A stretch of DNA of 64,000 nucleotides from Rhabditoides inermis (Eukaryota > Nematoda > Chromadorea > Rhabditida > Rhabditidae): assembly GCA_963966185.1 (NCBI GenBank), contig CAWZYM010000142.1, positions 17,501 through 81,500 of the forward strand. Direction: 5' to 3'. The position numbers were made by a program, and so were the translations under genes. The notes under the pieces were generated by a model. It ran no database searches, was not told where the DNA came from, and saw only the letters and a program-made list of their open reading frames with translations. Below, piece by piece: positions 60,630-64,000 of this stretch. Positions within the stretch are counted from its first letter, which is position 1. Each line of letters starts with the position of its first letter.

Positions 60630-61512
60630 ATGTCTCCCCCTGTTGTCGTACCCCACCCTCCGCCAAAGCGGGCCCTCACGTCTCCCTATGTGGAGGACCG
60701 AACTGAGGTGGAGGATCTCCGCTGTGCCATTGATTCTATGATCGACAAGGACGACATTCCCCTGTACGCTCGCCGTGTTCTGCAGACTTGCTCTGTTGTT
60801 CTCTCCCGCCTCTGCGGCCCCCGGAATCGATTGTGATACCGCGCGGGCGATCGCGAGAGAGGAGGTCAACGAGAACAACCGCTCTCACTGTGCTGTGATT
60901 CTCGGGTTGCACGAGTCTAAGTTCCAGCAGCCGCAGGACCGTGTGAACGATGATCACCACAGGGTGACCACCATCGCCAACATTCTCGGAGTTGAGTACC
61001 GGGTGCTTGACGTCTACCGCATGGGCTCCGGCCAGATCCGCACCACCAAGGTGGTTTTCAGCAGCTCTCGCGGGGCGTCCGCGTTCGTCGCGGCGTACCA
61101 GAAGAACCGTGACAAGGTGCGCGGCATCTTCATCCGGGAGTCTCTTCCGGAAGAGCAGCTGAAGCGAGACCGGGAGCTGCGCAAGAAGTGCAAGGAGACG
61201 AGGGAGAGGACCAAGCAGGACTATGTCGTGTACGCGGGACAGGTTGTTCTCCGGAACGACATTCCCTCCCTCCGCGCCACCCTTCCGCGCCCCGGTCAGT
61301 CTGGTACTGCTCACCCCCCTCTCACTCCCCGCCCTTTTGTCGCCGCCTCCCGTCGCCTCCCGTCGTTCTCTTCTGCCCATGTGTCCGCCTTCCCTCCGCT
61401 GTCTGCCGTGCACACTGCCTCTTCCCAGTCGGCCCCTTCTCCCATGGAGATGACTGGCGGGGGAGATGTGCAGATGCAGGGTGAGCAGCAGTCCGACCAG
61501 GTTTTCCACTAG
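60630..61512 (+). pseudogene. LINE ORF1 (nucleic-acid-binding protein), one frameshift
   Basis: Starts MSPPVVVPHPPPKRALTSPY at 60630. The frame changes by one base near 60810 (from LSRL to AAPGIDCDTARAIA) and continues to TAG at 61510-61512. The middle is an RRM-like ORF1 core (HCAVILGLHESK, TTKVVFSSSRGASAFV, IFIRESLPEEQLKRDRELR) and the tail is Pro/Ser-rich. ORF1 proteins coat the LINE RNA. The single indel may be a real lesion or a sequence error. Confidence 0.8.
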
Positions 61513-64000
61513 TGCCACACACACCCACCACCACACTGTTCTTTGTATGTTTTAATGCCCGTTCCATCAAAAATAAACTACCAGACCTTCATGCATATTT
61601 ATCTCTGAATCGCCCCGATATTCTTGTAATCACTGAAACTTTTCTTGATAAGTCTTTGCCAGATTCCTCTCTTATTGCCGACCTACCTTATGCCACTTTT
61701 CGGAAAGACCGTAACTCACGTGGCGGTGGAATTCTTATTTTCTGTAAAGATTTTCTGTCTGTTTCCCGTGTCTCCATAATCTCTCGTTGTTCATGTGATG
61801 TTGTATGTGTCGATGTGTCCTCTCGCTCTCTCGATATTCGTGTCATTGGTGTGTACCGCCCTCCTAGTACAACTTCCGCAAATGACGAGTCTCTTATCGA
61901 TATCATATCTGATCTGTCCTCGTGTAACCGGTCTGTGATACTTTCGGGTGATTTCAACATTGACATTTCCGAGATCAATACCCTCGCAAAGGGTAAACGT
62001 TTTGGCGAGTTGTTCGATTCCGCGGGTCTATCTCATTGCATTCTCTCTCCCACGCGCATCAATCGTTGCATAGATTGGCTTCTAACTGACAACCCCTCTC
62101 TAGTAATGTCTGCGTGTGTGAGTGCGCCTTTCTCATCCTCTGATCACAATTCCCTAGAAGCGCGTTTTTCGTTCTCTTCCGATAGTATAATCGCGCTACC
62201 GTATCCCAGTTTCGGTAAAGCCGACTTCAAATCTATCCGCAATGCCCTTCTTAGTTGTGATTGGTGTAAATTGTTTACTGGTTTTTCGGATATTGATGAT
62301 CTGTACTCTCGGTTCTGTATGTTTGTAGTGTGTCTCTTTGCTGCGTATGTGCCTTTCTCAATTCGCAAGACCAAGTGGTCAGCCTATCCCCAGCATATCC
62401 GCAATCTTTTTGAACAGAAGCTGCGTTTGTTCAATGCGGGTATGATCCACGATCCTCTTTTCGCGAAAGTATCGAATAATCTTACCGAACATTTGAAAAA
62501 GTTTTCGCGTAATCTAGCCCAACAAAAATATCTGCTTGGTTCCCGCTCTTTCCATGCATATGTAGGCGCTTTGATCAAGCCGAAGCGCACCCTACCGCCC
62601 CGCATGTCCAATGGGTCAGACCCGCTGGTCAATGACAAATGCAAGGCTGCCGCTTTCGCTGAATACTTTGCATCTGTGTACACTCGCGACGATGGTGACT
62701 TACCTTCTGTTATTTCGCGCACAACCGATTCTCTGTCCGTTCCATTGATCATGCCACACCAATTGTTACCCATTCTGCGCAACCTCAAGATGTCATGTTC
62801 GCTTAGTTCTGATGGAATCCCGCAACGTTTTTATAAAGAATGCGCATCAGAACTGTGTCTCCCTCTTTCCATTGTCTTTAATTTCTCACTTTCTTTATGT
62901 CAAGTTCCCCGTTTTTGGTTGTCCGCGTTAGTAACACCCATTCACAAAAACGGCAACGACCCCTCTCTAGTATCGAGTTATCGTCCAATTGCCATTTTCT
63001 GCACACCCAGCAAAATTTTAGAGCGGCACATTCGGAAGTTGTTAGTAGATTTTCTTGAGAGCCGCTCTATCTTACCACCTGAGCAGTATGGTTTTCGAGC
63101 AGGTAGATCAGTAACGACCCAAATGCTGGCTTCTTTTGATGATTGGACTACTGCTACTTCCAATAAGCAATGGGTAGATGTAGTATACTTCGATTTTCGT
63201 AAAGCGTTTGATCGGGTATCAATTCCCAAGTTGTTACATAAGTGTGAATCAATTGGTATTAGGGGCAGTCTGTTAGAGTGGTTGAGATCGTTTTTGATGG
63301 ACCGCTCGTTCCGAGTGAAAGTAGGTGACTCTCTTTCGCATTCTCTAGAATCTCCCTCGGGTGTACCACAAGGCAGTGTCTTAGGTCCAGTTCTATTCAT
63401 AATCTACTTGATTGGTATTGAAAATGTTGTCGCACATGATATTAAGATACGTATTTTTGCGGATGACATCAAAATTTACACGTGTTTTGATAGCAAGACC
63501 AAAGCAATTCGCACCGCTGCTCTGCAAATGACAATTGACCGCATTATAGCCTGGGCTACAGAGTGGCAGTTAGAGCTCGCTAGCAACAAGTGTTCCGTAG
63601 TGCACATAGGTACGCGTAACCCGCGCACCGGGTACACTCTCGGCGGCGCGCCTCTCACTGCGTGCGACCAAGTGCGCGACCTCGGACTCACTGTCTCCTC
63701 CACTATCACTCCCACTGTAAATGCGTCCGCGCGTGCCAAAATGGCTATGACTCGCGCCCGCTTGCTTGCTCGTACTGTGACATCAAACAACCGCGTAGTT
63801 CTTATGAACCTGTTTAAGAGCTATGTACTACCTGTGCTGGACTTTGCCAGCAGTGTTTGGAACCCATATTTGTTGAAAGACATACGAGAGCTAGAGCGCG
63901 TTCAGAGGTATTGGACAAGAATAGTGTTTTATAGAGTGTATCCTGATAGTGGTTACCCGCAATCGATGCCACCATATGCGTTTCGGTTACGTATTCTCGG
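61485..64000 (+). CDS. LINE ORF2: endonuclease and reverse transcriptase (runs off the window)
   Basis: Open without a stop from 61485 to the window end (over 830 codons). APE-type endonuclease blocks: FNARSIKNKLPDL near 61551, ILVITETFLD, GVYRPPS, LSGDFNID, SSDHNSLEARF. Reverse transcriptase blocks: SSDGIPQRFYKE, SYRPIAI, EQYGFRAGRSVTTQ, VYFDFRKAFDRV, GVPQGSVLGPVLF and the catalytic IFADDIKIY, then the thumb region. The order and motifs fit CR1/Jockey-type elements. The frame overlaps the end of ORF1, and I find no ATG before the endonuclease; the first in-frame ATG is at 62106, too late. Translation may start by reinitiation or at a non-AUG codon. The 3' end is outside the window, so integrity is unknown. 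Confidence 0.92.

Noticed and set aside
60736..61536. 266-codon minus-strand frame opposite the second LINE ORF1, and minus-strand frames opposite ORF2
   Set aside because: The plus strand carries clear ORF1 and ORF2 blocks; the minus frames are shadows.

Overview
The window looks like a repeat-rich block of a nematode genome. The evidence is very short GT-AG introns (about 42-75 bp) in nearly every recognisable gene, polypyrimidine-AG acceptors placed just before start codons as expected for spliced-leader trans-splicing, and a BEL/Pao retroelement with a bunyavirus-like envelope, a combination known from nematodes. The species cannot be named from sequence alone.

Layout. 1-12,130: a satellite with a (GACA)n core, a segment duplicated again at 16,508-22,960, several tRNA-derived SINE heads, two hairpin-forming loci, a small two-exon coiled-coil gene (9,032-9,309) and an unprocessed, 5'-truncated NDUFS1 (complex I 75 kDa) pseudogene (9,477-11,494). 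12,150-14,262: two LINE fragments joined in opposite orientations. 14,275-16,825: a long satellite array. 16,508-22,960: the second copy of the duplication, whose 96-bp minisatellite is split by a precise 2.4-kb non-autonomous Helitron. 22,960-31,640: three and a half tandem copies of a 2.2-kb macro-repeat, each with paired SINE heads, a (TCCC)n tract of variable length and a captured exon-like fragment. 31,930-34,044: a polyubiquitin pseudogene whose every repeat carries an intron at the same codon. 34,550-37,740: more satellite and a dispersed copy of the macro-repeat.

37,967-56,942 is the centrepiece. A classical protein tyrosine phosphatase gene on the minus strand is cut inside a coding exon by a 17,336-bp BEL/Pao endogenous retrovirus. 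The element has 330-bp LTRs that look identical, a CCACA target-site duplication, a tRNA primer-binding site and one 3,495-codon gag-pol-env frame. Between env and the 3' LTR lies a 4.6-kb region with no counterpart in a simple retroelement. It holds two sense-strand spliced genes (a triple zinc-knuckle protein and a coiled-coil protein) and three antisense spliced genes (a single-pass membrane protein, an unknown protein with an odd splice site and a 237-residue helical protein). The main Gag lacks zinc knuckles, so the separate zinc-knuckle gene may supply the nucleocapsid function. This accessory module is the best candidate for a previously undescribed system.

57,190-60,250 holds exon remnants on the minus strand, including a broken cytoplasmic dynein heavy chain. 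60,630-64,000 holds a LINE with a frameshifted ORF1 and an ORF2 that stays open to the window end. Overall the locus is a graveyard of partial host-gene copies (NDUFS1, polyubiquitin, dynein, a captured exon) bordered by satellite, with very recent transposition on top.
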